Of a stretch of DNA of 64,000 nucleotides, positions 32,642 to 41,457 are shown piece after piece. Each line of letters opens with the position of its first letter. The stretch's first letter is position 1. The DNA is from Pradoshia sp. D12 (GTDB lineage: Bacteria > Bacillota > Bacilli > Bacillales > Pradoshiaceae): the NCBI RefSeq assembly GCF_008935075.1, contig NZ_CP044545.1, positions 2,693,501-2,757,500 on the forward strand, in the 5' to 3' direction. A model generated the notes under the pieces. That model was not told the origin of the DNA and searched no databases. It saw only the letters and a program-made list of their open reading frames with translations. Both the position numbers and the translations under genes were made by a program.

Positions 32642-33403
32642 TTAGTAAGCAGACCATCCTGCATCCGCTGCCAATACTACACCATTAATATAGGAAGATT
32701 CATTGCTTGCCAAGAAAAGGGCAATGTCTGCAATTTCTTGTGGCTTAGCAGCACGAGGCATTAAACTAACACCACGCGTTGCATATTGTAATCCTTCCAT
32801 ATCCATACCATCCACTGAACTGGTTAACCCAGTCTCAACTTGGGCCGGTGCGATTCCATTGCAACGAATCCCTTGCGGGCCATAATGAGATGCAATATTT
32901 TTAGTCATGCCTGTAACTGCATGTTTAGCCGCAGTATACGTAAATCCGCCACGTCCACCAGTTAAACCTGCAATGGAGGAAAGATTCACGATCACGCCGC
33001 TGCCCTGAGCCTGGAAGTATGGCAATACTTTACGTGTACCGCGCATTACACCGCCAACATTAATATCCATTACGCGGCTCCAAACTGAATCTTCTACATT
33101 ATGAGCGGCCTGCATTTTATCTAATACACCTGCACAGTTAACTAAAATATCTACGCGGCCAAATGTGGCTACGGTTTCTTCTACCATTTTTTGAACATCT
33201 TCTTCAACTGCCACATTTACTTTTACACCCATTATCTCAACATCTTGCGATTTAAATTCATTGACAGTAGCCTGCAATGCTTCTTCATTGAAATCGGCAA
33301 TTACCAGCTTTGCCCCTTCTTCCGCATAGCGTGTCGCAATTGATTTGCCTATACCATTCGCTCCACCTGTAATAATGGCTACTTGATCTTGTAATCTTCC
33401 CAT
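32642..33403 (-). CDS. Short-chain dehydrogenase/reductase (SDR)
   Basis: 253 aa classical SDR. Cofactor motif TGGANGIG (residues 12-19) and Asp37 after strand 2 (VIADFN) suggest NAD(H) preference; NCAG (89-92) and the catalytic Ser142/143-Tyr156-Lys160 (YTAAK) are all present. Similar to glucose/gluconate-type and 3-oxoacyl reductase-like SDRs; the substrate cannot be named. Monocistronic with its own terminator. Confidence 0.9.
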   Translation of the reverse strand: MGRLQDQVAIITGGANGIGKSIATRYAEEGAKLVIADFNEEALQATVNEFKSQDVEIMGVKVNVAVEEDVQKMVEETVATFGRVDILVNCAGVLDKMQAAHNVEDSVWSRVMDINVGGVMRGTRKVLPYFQAQGSGVIVNLSSIAGLTGGRGGFTYTAAKHAVTGMTKNIASHYGPQGIRCNGIAPAQVETGLTSSVDGMDMEGLQYATRGVSLMPRAAKPQEIADIALFLASNESSYINGVVLAADAGWSAY

Positions 33404-34000
33404 TGTTCATCCTCCTAATCGTCATTAAATTAATTGGCAGATTAATGTGTGGATCATAAATCAGGGCGATGAATTCTATAACTTGTAAGATTCCAGATTT
33501 ATTAACAGTTAGAAACATAGAATTTGATATTCCTATATATTAAACCCGAAAAGTAATTTTTAAGAGATTCATCGTTCTAAATAACAAATCAATAAACTTA
33601 CTAAAACCCTTACATTTCCTCTGCCCTATCAACTTTTTATAGCATCATGTATATCTCTACTACATTTAAACTATACATGAAACTTTTTTTAATTTCAAAA
33701 GATTCTTGATATATTATAATAATTTATACTGAAAATATTCTTTGAGTCACAAAATCCAAAATATAGCCATCTCTACATAAAAGGAAGTGGATTTTATTTC
33801 ATTTTATTCTCTCTTTTTGGATGAAAATACCCAGCTTAAATTATCTAAAAAACAAGCCTCTATTTATAGATAATTATCATTCTAATAAAATAATATATTT
33901 TTCTAGAATAATGAAAGCGGATTATTCTAAGCGACAATAGGGTATTAGATAGTTGTAGTATTTTTAGTATAATCATAGGAAAGATGAGGTGTCAGTTGTC
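33404..34000. other. 600-bp AT-rich intergenic region
   Basis: No gene identified. It holds a Fur-box-like GATAATTATCATTC at 33869-33882 and a perfect 9-bp inverted repeat TAGAATAAT/ATTATTCTA (33904-33912, 33921-33929) with an 8-bp spacer. Neither has an obvious target gene, because the sequence downstream is a broken ORF. Confidence 0.4.
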
Positions 34001-34245
34001 ATGTATAAAGAGTTAGCGGATATTTTTTCTCTCCTTGTGGATGATATGCTATTAACGCGATAAGTACAGAAATCTCAACGGTCAAACTGACGGACTCTGT
34101 ACTTACGATCTCAGAATATGAAAGATATACATTCCCTGCATTAGAAAAAAATCTTGAAACGACACTGCATATTTTCTCTTAGGATGAATATAATTTTGAA
34201 CTAGGTCATCCAGTCTATGTAGCATTCTAAGGTGTACATATGTAG
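34001..34245 (+). pseudogene. Remnant of an unrecognised gene
   Basis: ATG 34001 with a GATGAGGTG RBS opens MYKELADIFSLLVDDMLLTR and then stops; in the next frame protein-like sequence continues (ISTEISTVKLTDSVLTISEY, ERYTFPALEKNLETTLHIFS), followed after a stop by DEYNFELGHPVYVAF and further stops. The good codon character on both sides of one frameshift and two in-frame stops points to gene decay. I do not recognise the parent family. Confidence 0.45.
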
Positions 34246-34329
34246 TTATAGAGTTTCTGAATATGAGTTTGTAGAAAATCAATAAAAAAATTGAACCCCC
34301 TTAATTTATCATGTAAAGGAGACTGCCTT

Positions 34330-34395
34330 ATGGGTTTCTGGTCAACTGTTTTCGCAATCATAGTCGCATTGGTTCTCTTCTCAATATGCGGTTAA
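34330..34395 (+). CDS. 21-aa membrane peptide ORF
   Basis: ATG 34330 follows AAAGGAGAC at about 8 nt. The product MGFWSTVFAIIVALVLFSIC-G is a single hydrophobic helix. It overlaps the start of the 125-aa membrane gene by 10 bp, so translation of the two is probably coupled. Single-TM micro-proteins of this look are common in Bacillus; the function is unknown, and a pure leader role is possible. Confidence 0.5.
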   Translation: MGFWSTVFAIIVALVLFSICG

Positions 34396-34763
34396 ATAAG
34401 AGACAAAAAAAGGATCTGTTATTTTTCATTGTGCCGCTAATCCTTTTTCAAGTAAATGAATTAATTAAAGCGGATGTACAAATTCCTGTCCTCGGATATC
34501 TGCTGCGATGTCATTTCAATGACTACCTAGGAGGCATCTCCTTTGCAGCATACCTGAACTTTGTTCTGTCTCTAAGTAACTGGACTACGTTTCAGCTAAC
34601 AAAGATCCATCACTTCCTGGTTGCCGGTTTATTTTGTGGAATCTGTTGGGAGGTCATAACTCCTCTATTTATAAAAACGAGTACCGGTGATGCATGGGAT
34701 ATTATTGCGTATATCTTGGGGATGCTGACATACTGGTATTACGGCAGAAAATTGGCATCTTAA
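34386..34763 (+). CDS. Small membrane protein of unknown function, 125 aa
   Basis: A 125-aa protein with about four hydrophobic segments (LLFFIVPLILFQV, ISFAAYLNFVLSL, HHFLVAGLFCGICWEVITPL, WDIIAYILGMLTYWYYG). It lacks an RBS of its own; the start lies inside the end of the 21-aa ORF, so coupled translation is likely. The pattern resembles VanZ-like or other small polytopic proteins only superficially. The nested palindrome at 34793-34875 may terminate its transcript. Confidence 0.6.
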   Translation: MRLNKRQKKDLLFFIVPLILFQVNELIKADVQIPVLGYLLRCHFNDYLGGISFAAYLNFVLSLSNWTTFQLTKIHHFLVAGLFCGICWEVITPLFIKTSTGDAWDIIAYILGMLTYWYYGRKLAS

Positions 34764-34792
34764 ACAAATAAATAAGTACGCTGATAAATGTA

Positions 34793-34875
34793 AAAGAGAC
34801 GACCAAGTCGTAATGACCCCAAAAAGTTAGAGTAAAAAACTAACTTTTGGGGTCGATACAAATGATCGTCTCTTT
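34793..34875. repeat. Nested palindrome with IS-end-like inverted repeats
   Basis: Outer arms AAAGAGACGA (34793-34802) and TCGTCTCTTT (34866-34875) enclose inner arms GACCCCAAAAAGTTAG (34815-34830) and CTAACTTTTGGGGTC (34840-34854), which differ by one base and are separated by only 9 bp. The inner arms look like the TGACCCCAAAAAGTTAG ends I remember from IS3-type elements of Firmicutes, here without any transposase. It could be a tiny MITE, an excision scar, or a large terminator. Confidence 0.55.
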
Positions 34876-34971
34876 GTAGTTTCTTTTATTTTTTATGAAT
34901 ATCAAATTATAGCCTCATGATTAGGCACGTCTCGCAAACGATACTAAAAAAATGATGGCTTTCCAAAAAAA

Positions 34972-35002
34972 GACCATATTACAAGTAGTATGCAATATGG
35001 TC
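34972..35002 (-). terminator. Terminator of the ABC-F gene
   Basis: GACCATATT (34972-34980) pairs perfectly with AATATGGTC (34994-35002), and seven U follow on the minus strand. Confidence 0.9.
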
Positions 35003-35028
35003 CGATTAACTTTAATCAAAATTTATAC

Positions 35029-36756
35029 CTAATTTCCGGTTCTATTCAGCATAGTCTTCTGCTCAATTAATTGTTTAAACTCTTCATCCAATGCACTGTA
35101 CTTAGAATCGCCGGGTGTTAATAAACTCAATTGACTTAAGACTGCAGCTAGTTTTGTCTCTACGACCATAAGTTCTTCTTCGATATTCTTATTCATTGCT
35201 TTTATTTGTCTGACTGGCTTTCGATTGTTGCTTTCAACGCGGTTAATAATCTTTTCATCAATAACCAACAGCTTGTTACACAAACGTTCAATTAAATATT
35301 GATCATGCGATATAATTAACAAGGTCCCGGCAAAGGTAGAGAGAGTCTCCTCCAATTGTTCTCTGCTCGGCAAATCAAGATGATTAGTCGGTTCATCCAG
35401 TATCAACAAATCATAGCCTTCCATCAGCATTTGAACTAGCTTGATTTTTGTACGCTGCCCCATCGATAAAGAGGAAATCGGTTCGTCTACTTGTCTTGCT
35501 GTAATTCCGAGATTAGCCAAATACGTTTTCGCCCTAAATATCGAATACCTGTCATAAAGTTCAAGAGCTTCAATTGGTTTCTTATGAACCGGCAGATCAC
35601 CAACATCCTGACTTAAATAGCCGATTTTCAGAGTCGGACTTTTCCATAATTCTCCCCCGCTGATTGGCTCTTGATCTAGAATCATCCGAATTAGCGTTGT
35701 TTTCCCCGCGCCATTAGGACCAACGACGCCAATTGACTCCCCATGTTTTATATAAAAATAACTGCTTTGGAAAACTGTATGATCTCTATATTGCTTTTTT
35801 AAATCTTTTGCCTCCACTATCCGTTTACCACGCTTGTCCGCTGCCTGAAAATCAAATTCAATCTTTACTTCATCAGCAGGCTTTTCTATTCTTTTTTTTG
35901 TAAGTTCTGCTTCCAGCCTTTTTTGCTTAGACTTAACCTGTATATCCATCTTCTTGGCCTTAACTCGGTAATATTCTTTTTTACCCATTAACTTTCTTTC
36001 AGAGGCTGTTCCATGTTTCGTTGAATCACGGTGTGCCTTTTCTGACCAATTTTTCAATTGATCCATTTGCGCTTCTACCCGTTTGATTTCTTTCTGTTGT
36101 TGATCATATTGATGTTTATGAATTCTTCTGTTTTCTTCTTTTTGTTTCTTATAAGCACTGTAGTTACCAGTAAACTCAAGCGCCATGCCATCCTCGATTT
36201 CGTATATACGTCTGACAGCCTGGTCCAGAAAGTATCGATCATGGGAGATGATAATTGCCGCACCTTTATAGGATGCAAGCTCCTCTACCAGCCAAAGAAT
36301 CCCATCCAAGTCTAAATGATTGGTTGGTTCATCCAGAATTAATAAATCAGGTTTGGTTGACCAAATATGCGCGAGTGCAAGTTTTAGCCGTTCTCCCCCG
36401 CTTAAATGGTCCAAACGTTCTTGATTCCATAGCTGTGATCCTTCCAATCCAAGCTGACTCGTCAGCTCAAACATTCCTGCCTCAGCCCCAGACTCCATCA
36501 TGGATTGAAAGATACTGGCTGAATAGTCAATTGACTGCCGCAGATAGCCTATACTGACATGATCTTTCCCAAAACTAATACTCCCTTTATCCGCTTGAAT
36601 TGCTCCTGTCATAATATTGGCTAATGTTGTTTTCCCTGTCCCGTTATAGCCAATCAGCCCAATTCTATCCCCAGATTCTATAATCATATTTATATTCTTT
36701 AAAATCGTTCTTTCACCATAGCTTTTTTGTATTTCCTTCAGACTTAGCATATTCAT
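35029..36756 (-). CDS. ABC-F ribosomal protection protein, VmlR-like
   Basis: About 575 aa with two ATPase domains in one chain and no membrane segment: Walker A GYNGTGKTTL and GPNGAGKTTL, signatures LSGGERLKLAL and LSMGQRTKIKL, both Walker B as LLILDEPTNHLDL. The interdomain linker has the long charged helices of antibiotic-resistance ABC-F proteins (RVEAQMDQLKNWSEKAHRDS), very like VmlR of B. subtilis. Such proteins bind the ribosomal E site and dislodge lincosamides, streptogramin A or pleuromutilins. A C-terminal coiled extension follows the second domain. The leader contains a strong promoter, an intrinsic terminator and an antiterminator pair, so drug-induced attenuation is likely. ATG 36756 is chosen behind AGAGG. 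Confidence 0.92.
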   Translation of the reverse strand: MNMLSLKEIQKSYGERTILKNINMIIESGDRIGLIGYNGTGKTTLANIMTGAIQADKGSISFGKDHVSIGYLRQSIDYSASIFQSMMESGAEAGMFELTSQLGLEGSQLWNQERLDHLSGGERLKLALAHIWSTKPDLLILDEPTNHLDLDGILWLVEELASYKGAAIIISHDRYFLDQAVRRIYEIEDGMALEFTGNYSAYKKQKEENRRIHKHQYDQQQKEIKRVEAQMDQLKNWSEKAHRDSTKHGTASERKLMGKKEYYRVKAKKMDIQVKSKQKRLEAELTKKRIEKPADEVKIEFDFQAADKRGKRIVEAKDLKKQYRDHTVFQSSYFYIKHGESIGVVGPNGAGKTTLIRMILDQEPISGGELWKSPTLKIGYLSQDVGDLPVHKKPIEALELYDRYSIFRAKTYLANLGITARQVDEPISSLSMGQRTKIKLVQMLMEGYDLLILDEPTNHLDLPSREQLEETLSTFAGTLLIISHDQYLIERLCNKLLVIDEKIINRVESNNRKPVRQIKAMNKNIEEELMVVETKLAAVLSQLSLLTPGDSKYSALDEEFKQLIEQKTMLNRTGN

Positions 36757-36783
36757 TCTCACCTCTTAAAATTGACAACTAAA

Positions 36784-36806
36784 AACCCCAACAGAAGCCT
36801 ATTGGG
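36784..36806 (-). terminator. Leader terminator (attenuator) of the ABC-F gene
   Basis: On the minus strand ACCCCAAT pairs with TTGGGGT around the loop AGGCTTCTG, followed by U-rich sequence, only ~28 nt before the coding start. The loop/3' arm (complement of 36790-36800) is exactly complementary to an upstream leader segment at 36926-36936. Confidence 0.8.
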
Positions 36807-36925
36807 GTGTGAACATCATTTATCAACAGAGGTATACAAATATGAATACAGCTATGGCAGCTGAATCCTTTATTTATACTCTATTCAATGAAAGAACGTG
36901 TTATGGGCACACTAATCCAATTTTC

Positions 36926-36936
36926 AGGCTTCTGTT
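36926..36936 (-). promoter_or_regulatory. Antiterminator strand in the ABC-F leader
   Basis: The leader RNA reads AACAGAAGCCT here, a perfect 11-nt complement to AGGCTTCTGTT inside the terminator at 36790-36800. Pairing would open the terminator. Short ORFs just upstream (TTG 36984 encoding MGR behind AAAGGA; ATG 36976 encoding MRI) could make the choice depend on a stalled ribosome. Confidence 0.65.
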
Positions 36937-37012
36937 TTATTTAAAAACATCGCATAAAACAAGATTAGATTCTCATCGTCCCAATATCAGTCCTTTACCT
37001 TTTATTGTTTAC

Positions 37013-37042
37013 AGTATATGCCAGCAGCTTAAGTGGTGTCAA
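37013..37042 (-). promoter_or_regulatory. Promoter of the ABC-F leader transcript
   Basis: TTGACA (37037-37042 on the minus strand) and TATACT (37013-37018) with an 18-bp spacer give a near-consensus sigma-A promoter and a leader of about 250 nt. Confidence 0.75.
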
Positions 37043-37134
37043 ATCATTCTAAAACTATTATGACTTTTCTGTCACTTAGATATACTAAAATCTATTAACT
37101 AGTATGGATTTCATTCCCATGATTATACATAAAA

Positions 37135-37170
37135 AAAGCAGCTTAAAGTACAAGGTCTTTAAGCTGCTTT
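37135..37170 (-). terminator. Terminator of gndA
   Basis: A perfect 14-bp stem (37135-37148 with 37157-37170) followed by a U-run on the minus strand. Confidence 0.9.
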
Positions 37171-37177
37171 ATTGATA

Positions 37178-38593
37178 TTATTTAGATTCCATCCATTCAG
37201 TATGGAAAATACCTTCTTTATCTACACGCTCGTATGTGTGAGCTCCAAAGTAGTCACGTTGTGCCTGTAATAGATTTGCAGGCAATGTTTCTGCACGGTA
37301 GCTGTCATAGTAGGACAATGCTGCTGTAAAGCATGGTACCGGAATACCAGCTTGAACAGCTGCAACAATTACTTCACGCAACGCTTCCTGATAGCTTAAT
37401 GCAATTTCCTTGAAATAATCGTCCAAAAGAAGATTCTTAAGGTTAGGATTGCGATCATAAGCATCTTTAATCTTTTGAAGGAATTGTGCACGAATGATGC
37501 ATCCGCCCCGGAAGATCATCGCAATATCACCATACTGAAGATCCCAATTGTATTCGTCAGATGCAGCTTTCATTTGAGCAAAGCCTTGAGCATATGAACA
37601 AATTTTGCTCAAATATAAAGCTTTTCGAATTGATTCGATAAACGCTGCTTTATCTCCGGCAAATGGTTTAACCTCAGGACCTGTTAAAACTTTAGAGGCT
37701 TCCACCCGTTCTTCTTTCAATGCGGATAAGAAACGCGCAAATACAGACTCAGTAATGATTGGCAGTGGAACACCAAGATCCAGTGCACTTTGACTTGTCC
37801 ACTTTCCAGTTCCTTTTTGTCCTGCTTTATCAAGGATTACATCTACCATCGGCTTACCGGTCTCATCATCTTTTTTCGTAAAGATGTCAGCAGTAATTTC
37901 GATTAGATAGCTATCAAGTTCACCTTTATTCCATTCTGAGAATACACCATGAAGTTCATCAGCATTAAGCCCTAAAATATGGCGTAATAAAGCATAGGAT
38001 TCGGAAATCAATTGCATATCTCCGTATTCAATTCCATTGTGAACCATCTTCACATAATGGCCAGCCCCATCCGGCCCAATATATGTACAACAAGCATCAT
38101 CGCCAACTTTAGCGGAAATAGCTTTTAAAATGGGAGCTACAAGCTCGTATGCTTCCTTTTGTCCTCCAGGCATAATAGAAGGGCCTTTCAGTGCTCCCTC
38201 TTCACCGCCGGATACACCTGTCCCAATAAAATGGAATCCTTGCTTGCTTAGTTCTTCATTACGGCGTTGCGTATCTTTAAAGAACGTGTTACCGCCATCA
38301 ATCAGGATATCCCCTTTATCAAGATAAGGAGTTAATTGGGCAATAGTTGCATCAGTTGCTGCACCCGCTTTAACCATGATTAAGATTTTACGCGGCGTTT
38401 CCAATGAGTTTACAAATTCTTCGATTGAATAGGTAGGATGAACATTTCTGCCTTCTGCCTCTTTCATCATAGCATCTGTTTTTTCGGATGAACGATTATA
38501 TACTGAAACGGAATATCCACGGCTTTCAATATTAAATGCTAAATTCTTACCCATTACGGCAAGACCGATTACACCGATTTGTTGTTTTTCCAT
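37178..38593 (-). CDS. gndA: 6-phosphogluconate dehydrogenase (decarboxylating)
   Basis: 471 aa; oxidises 6-phosphogluconate to ribulose 5-phosphate with CO2 release in the pentose phosphate pathway. N-terminal Rossmann [18 protein letters not shown] with Asn-Arg-Ser after strand 2 (YNRSSEK) indicates NADP+; [19 protein letters not shown] and the catalytic Lys region ([20 protein letters not shown]) are intact. Its place beside dinB matches yqjI-yqjH in B. subtilis. zwf, next in B. subtilis, is not seen on this side. Confidence 0.97.
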   Translation of the reverse strand: MEKQQIGVIGLAVMGKNLAFNIESRGYSVSVYNRSSEKTDAMMKEAEGRNVHPTYSIEEFVNSLETPRKILIMVKAGAATDATIAQLTPYLDKGDILIDGGNTFFKDTQRRNEELSKQGFHFIGTGVSGGEEGALKGPSIMPGGQKEAYELVAPILKAISAKVGDDACCTYIGPDGAGHYVKMVHNGIEYGDMQLISESYALLRHILGLNADELHGVFSEWNKGELDSYLIEITADIFTKKDDETGKPMVDVILDKAGQKGTGKWTSQSALDLGVPLPIITESVFARFLSALKEERVEASKVLTGPEVKPFAGDKAAFIESIRKALYLSKICSYAQGFAQMKAASDEYNWDLQYGDIAMIFRGGCIIRAQFLQKIKDAYDRNPNLKNLLLDDYFKEIALSYQEALREVIVAAVQAGIPVPCFTAALSYYDSYRAETLPANLLQAQRDYFGAHTYERVDKEGIFHTEWMESK

Positions 38594-38680
38594 CTGTAAA
38601 CATTCCTTTCATTGATTTATTCGCTATATTAAATCGTATTAACTTTAGCAATTTTACACTATTTTCGCAAGTGCTACGAA

Positions 38681-39952
38681 TTAGTTTCCCTTGTCATTCC
38701 TAGGTTTGGGACGTTTTAAGAAGTCCTTGCTAAAACTGGTATTAGCATCCACTTTATTGTTATCTATTTCTATCCCTTTTCGGATAATTTTATCCCCAAA
38801 CTTTTTAGTTAGCTTTTCCACAGTCGTATCCAATTTCACTTCTTTTTCATCCTGATCAAAAGAAAAAATGTCCAATTGCTTAATTGCTTCCTGCTGTTCA
38901 ACTACTTCATTTGCTGTTACCCCTAATAGCCTAACTGGATTTCCATTCCAATGCTTTGAAAAAAGATCTCGTGCATGGCTATATAGATCTTCAGCCTTAT
39001 GAATAGGATTTTGAAGGGTTTTACCTCGTGTTACTGTTTTTCGATCCTTATAACGAATCATGATTTGAACTTTTATAGTCAGCAGTTCCTTTTTCTTTAA
39101 CCGAGCAGAAACTTTTTCACTCAAACGATGAAGGACTTCGAACAATTCCTGCTGGTTTGTTACATCTCTTGGTAATGTGGTTGAATTCCCGACACTTTTA
39201 AAATCATATATCGACTCAGGATCTACCACACGTCTGTCAATGCCATTAGCTCTTTCTCTTAATCGAACCCCATTAATTCCAAGCAGCTTTTTAAGCGAAA
39301 CCTCATGTGCATTAGCCAAATCACCAATTGTTTTAATGTTTATTGATGACAGTTTTTCAGCTGTTTTCTGGCCCACTCCATGCATCTCTCCAACCGGCAG
39401 GGGCCATAGTTTAGCCTGGACTTCACGCTTTCTAAGAATTGTAATTCCCATTGGCTTTTTCATATCTGAAGCTGTTTTCGCCAAAAACTTATTTGGAGCT
39501 ATCCCTATACTGCAAGGCAAATCCATCGTCTCCATAATCCTTTTTTGAATGGTCTGGGCTATTTCAACTGGTGATTTTTCCCCGCAATAATCGGTAATAT
39601 CCAAATACCCTTCATCAATCGAAACTGGTTCTACAAGCGGTGTATACATCCGCAACAAATCAAAAATACCTTGAGAGGCAGCACGGTACCGGTCGAAATT
39701 AGGTTCCATCAGGATAAGGCCGGGACAAAGCTTCTGCGCCTGCCAAATAGGCATGGTCGTTTTCACTCCATGTTTACGCGCTGCATAGCTGCATGTCACG
39801 ATAATCCCTCTTCTTTCTTTTGCATTCCCGGCAATTGCCAATGGCTTGCCTTTCAATTCAGGATTATGTGCCATTTCAACTGAGGCGTAGAAGCTATTCA
39901 TATCCACGTGTAAAATGACTCTTCCGCCTTTTTTTACTTGACGTTGTTCCAT
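38681..39952 (-). CDS. dinB: DNA polymerase IV (Y family)
   Basis: 423 aa translesion polymerase. Catalytic Asp17 (ILHVDMNSFYASVE) and Asp113-Glu114 (VSIDEGYLDIT) are intact; the helix-hairpin-helix (VGQKTAEKLSSINIKTIGDL) and little-finger domain follow. Equivalent to PolY1/YqjH. The C-terminus (~residues 350-423) is charged and lacks an evident canonical beta-clamp tail at the very end. Single gene, same orientation as its neighbours. Confidence 0.95.
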   Translation of the reverse strand: MEQRQVKKGGRVILHVDMNSFYASVEMAHNPELKGKPLAIAGNAKERRGIIVTCSYAARKHGVKTTMPIWQAQKLCPGLILMEPNFDRYRAASQGIFDLLRMYTPLVEPVSIDEGYLDITDYCGEKSPVEIAQTIQKRIMETMDLPCSIGIAPNKFLAKTASDMKKPMGITILRKREVQAKLWPLPVGEMHGVGQKTAEKLSSINIKTIGDLANAHEVSLKKLLGINGVRLRERANGIDRRVVDPESIYDFKSVGNSTTLPRDVTNQQELFEVLHRLSEKVSARLKKKELLTIKVQIMIRYKDRKTVTRGKTLQNPIHKAEDLYSHARDLFSKHWNGNPVRLLGVTANEVVEQQEAIKQLDIFSFDQDEKEVKLDTTVEKLTKKFGDKIIRKGIEIDNNKVDANTSFSKDFLKRPKPRNDKGN

Positions 39953-40012
39953 CTCTTTAAACCCTCTTATTCCCTTATATTCACTGTTTATCCGGCACTA
40001 AACAATTTTATG

Positions 40013-40041
40013 TAAAATGGCCACCGGAATAATCCAGTGGC
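40013..40041 (-). terminator. Terminator of the M20 peptidase gene
   Basis: GCCACCGG (40020-40027) pairs with CCAGTGGC (40034-40041), followed by a U-rich tail on the minus strand. Confidence 0.65.
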
Positions 40042-40058
40042 ACCTTGAACGAACACTA

Positions 40059-41186
40059 TTATTTAGATGGATTTGCTACTTCTTCAATAATTGCAAGTAC
40101 CATTTCACCAAGCTTATTAAGCTCAGCAATTGGCATTTTTTCACTTGTAGTATGGATATCCTCATATCCTACCGCAAGATTAACTGTAGGAATGCCGTGT
40201 CCAGCAATGACATTTGCATCACTGCCTCCTCCGCTGTGCTGAAGTTTTGGTTCACGGCCGATTTTAACGGCTGCTTTTTTAGCAACTTCCACTACATGAT
40301 CACCATGATCATATTTAAAACCAGGATACATAACCGTTACTTCTACTTCAGCAGAACCGCCCATTTCTGCAGCTGTTGATTCGAAGGCATCTTTCATTTT
40401 CGCAACTTGAGCTTCCATCTTCTCAGGAATCAAAGAGCGTGCTTCAGCTAGAATTTCTACGTGATCACAAACGATATTTGTTTGAGTACCACCCTCAAAG
40501 CGACCGATATTAGCAGTTGTTTCTTCGTCAATTCGTCCAAGCGGCATTTTGGCAATAGCTTTAGCCGCAATCGTAATTGCAGAAACACCTTTTTCCGGCG
40601 CAACTCCTGCATGCGCTGTTTTACCTTTAATAACAGCCTGTACTTTAGCTTGTGTCGGTGCTGCAACAATAATGTTACCAACCGCTTCATCACTATCCAA
40701 TGCAAAACCATATGTAGCTTTAATAAGAGAACGATCCAATACCTTTGCACCAACTAAGCCGGATTCTTCACCAACTGTGATGATGAATTGGATTGTGCCA
40801 TGCTCAATATTGTTTTCTTTTAATACACGGATAACTTCCAGCATTACGGAAAGACCAGTTTTATCATCTGCCCCAAGAATAGTTGTACCATCAGTTACTA
40901 CATAACCATCTTTAATGGAAGGTTTGACACCGTTACCAGGAACAACCGTATCCATATGGGATGTAAAATAGATCGTATCAACACCTTCTTTAGTGCCAGG
41001 CAGCGTACAAATTAAGTTGCCTGCTCCAAAGCCAGTAAGTTCCTTTGCATTGTCCTCGTAAACGTCTACTCCGAGAAGACTGAATTTATCTTTTAAGATT
41101 TTTGCTATTTGTCCTTCATTTTTTGTTTCAGAATCAATTTGTACTAATTCTAAGAATTCTTGTAATAATCTCTCTTCATTAATCAA
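40059..41186 (-). CDS. M20/peptidase T-like metallopeptidase, YqjE-like
   Basis: 375 aa, two-zinc exopeptidase. First metal His-x-Asp in FTSHMDTVVPG, bridging Asp in LGADDKTGLS, catalytic Glu in VGEESGLVGAK, Asp in ALDSDEAVG, and the C-terminal His in DIHTTSEKM. The inserted dimerisation domain spans about residues 185-290. Similar in size and context to YqjE of B. subtilis, annotated as a tripeptidase T-like enzyme. The family link to small-peptide hydrolysis is secure; the precise substrate is not. Confidence 0.9.
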   Translation of the reverse strand: MINEERLLQEFLELVQIDSETKNEGQIAKILKDKFSLLGVDVYEDNAKELTGFGAGNLICTLPGTKEGVDTIYFTSHMDTVVPGNGVKPSIKDGYVVTDGTTILGADDKTGLSVMLEVIRVLKENNIEHGTIQFIITVGEESGLVGAKVLDRSLIKATYGFALDSDEAVGNIIVAAPTQAKVQAVIKGKTAHAGVAPEKGVSAITIAAKAIAKMPLGRIDEETTANIGRFEGGTQTNIVCDHVEILAEARSLIPEKMEAQVAKMKDAFESTAAEMGGSAEVEVTVMYPGFKYDHGDHVVEVAKKAAVKIGREPKLQHSGGGSDANVIAGHGIPTVNLAVGYEDIHTTSEKMPIAELNKLGEMVLAIIEEVANPSK

Positions 41187-41425
41187 TTGTCTTCCTCCTA
41201 TCAGGAATAAGTTACTTTATAAGTATACCGATGTTTTTGTCATAAGAAAAGAGCAGGCACTTGACATATGGCAGACAGTTTTTCCCTTTGCAAATAATAA
41301 TTTTGAGCCATTCTCTTTTTCAGGGAATGAGGTGTACGGTTAGTATCATTTAGGAATTACAAGTCTTTTATTCAGCTGTATAATAATCAGATACAATTAA
41401 TCCTTATTAAAAAAATAGATTACAA

Positions 41426-41449
41426 GAAAAGAGCCCTTTATAGGACTCT
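41426..41449 (-). terminator. Terminator of the mce-carboxylase pair
   Basis: AGAGCCC (41430-41436) pairs with GGACTCT (41443-41449, one wobble), followed by UUUUCUUG on the minus strand. Confidence 0.7.
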
Positions 41450-41457
41450 TCAATAGA

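Noticed and set aside
33869-33882. Fur box GATAATTATCATTC
   Set aside because: Only a partial match and no intact iron-related gene follows.
36809-37063. 84-aa + strand ORF opposite the ABC-F leader
   Set aside because: Antisense to the attenuator, no RBS, unconvincing protein.
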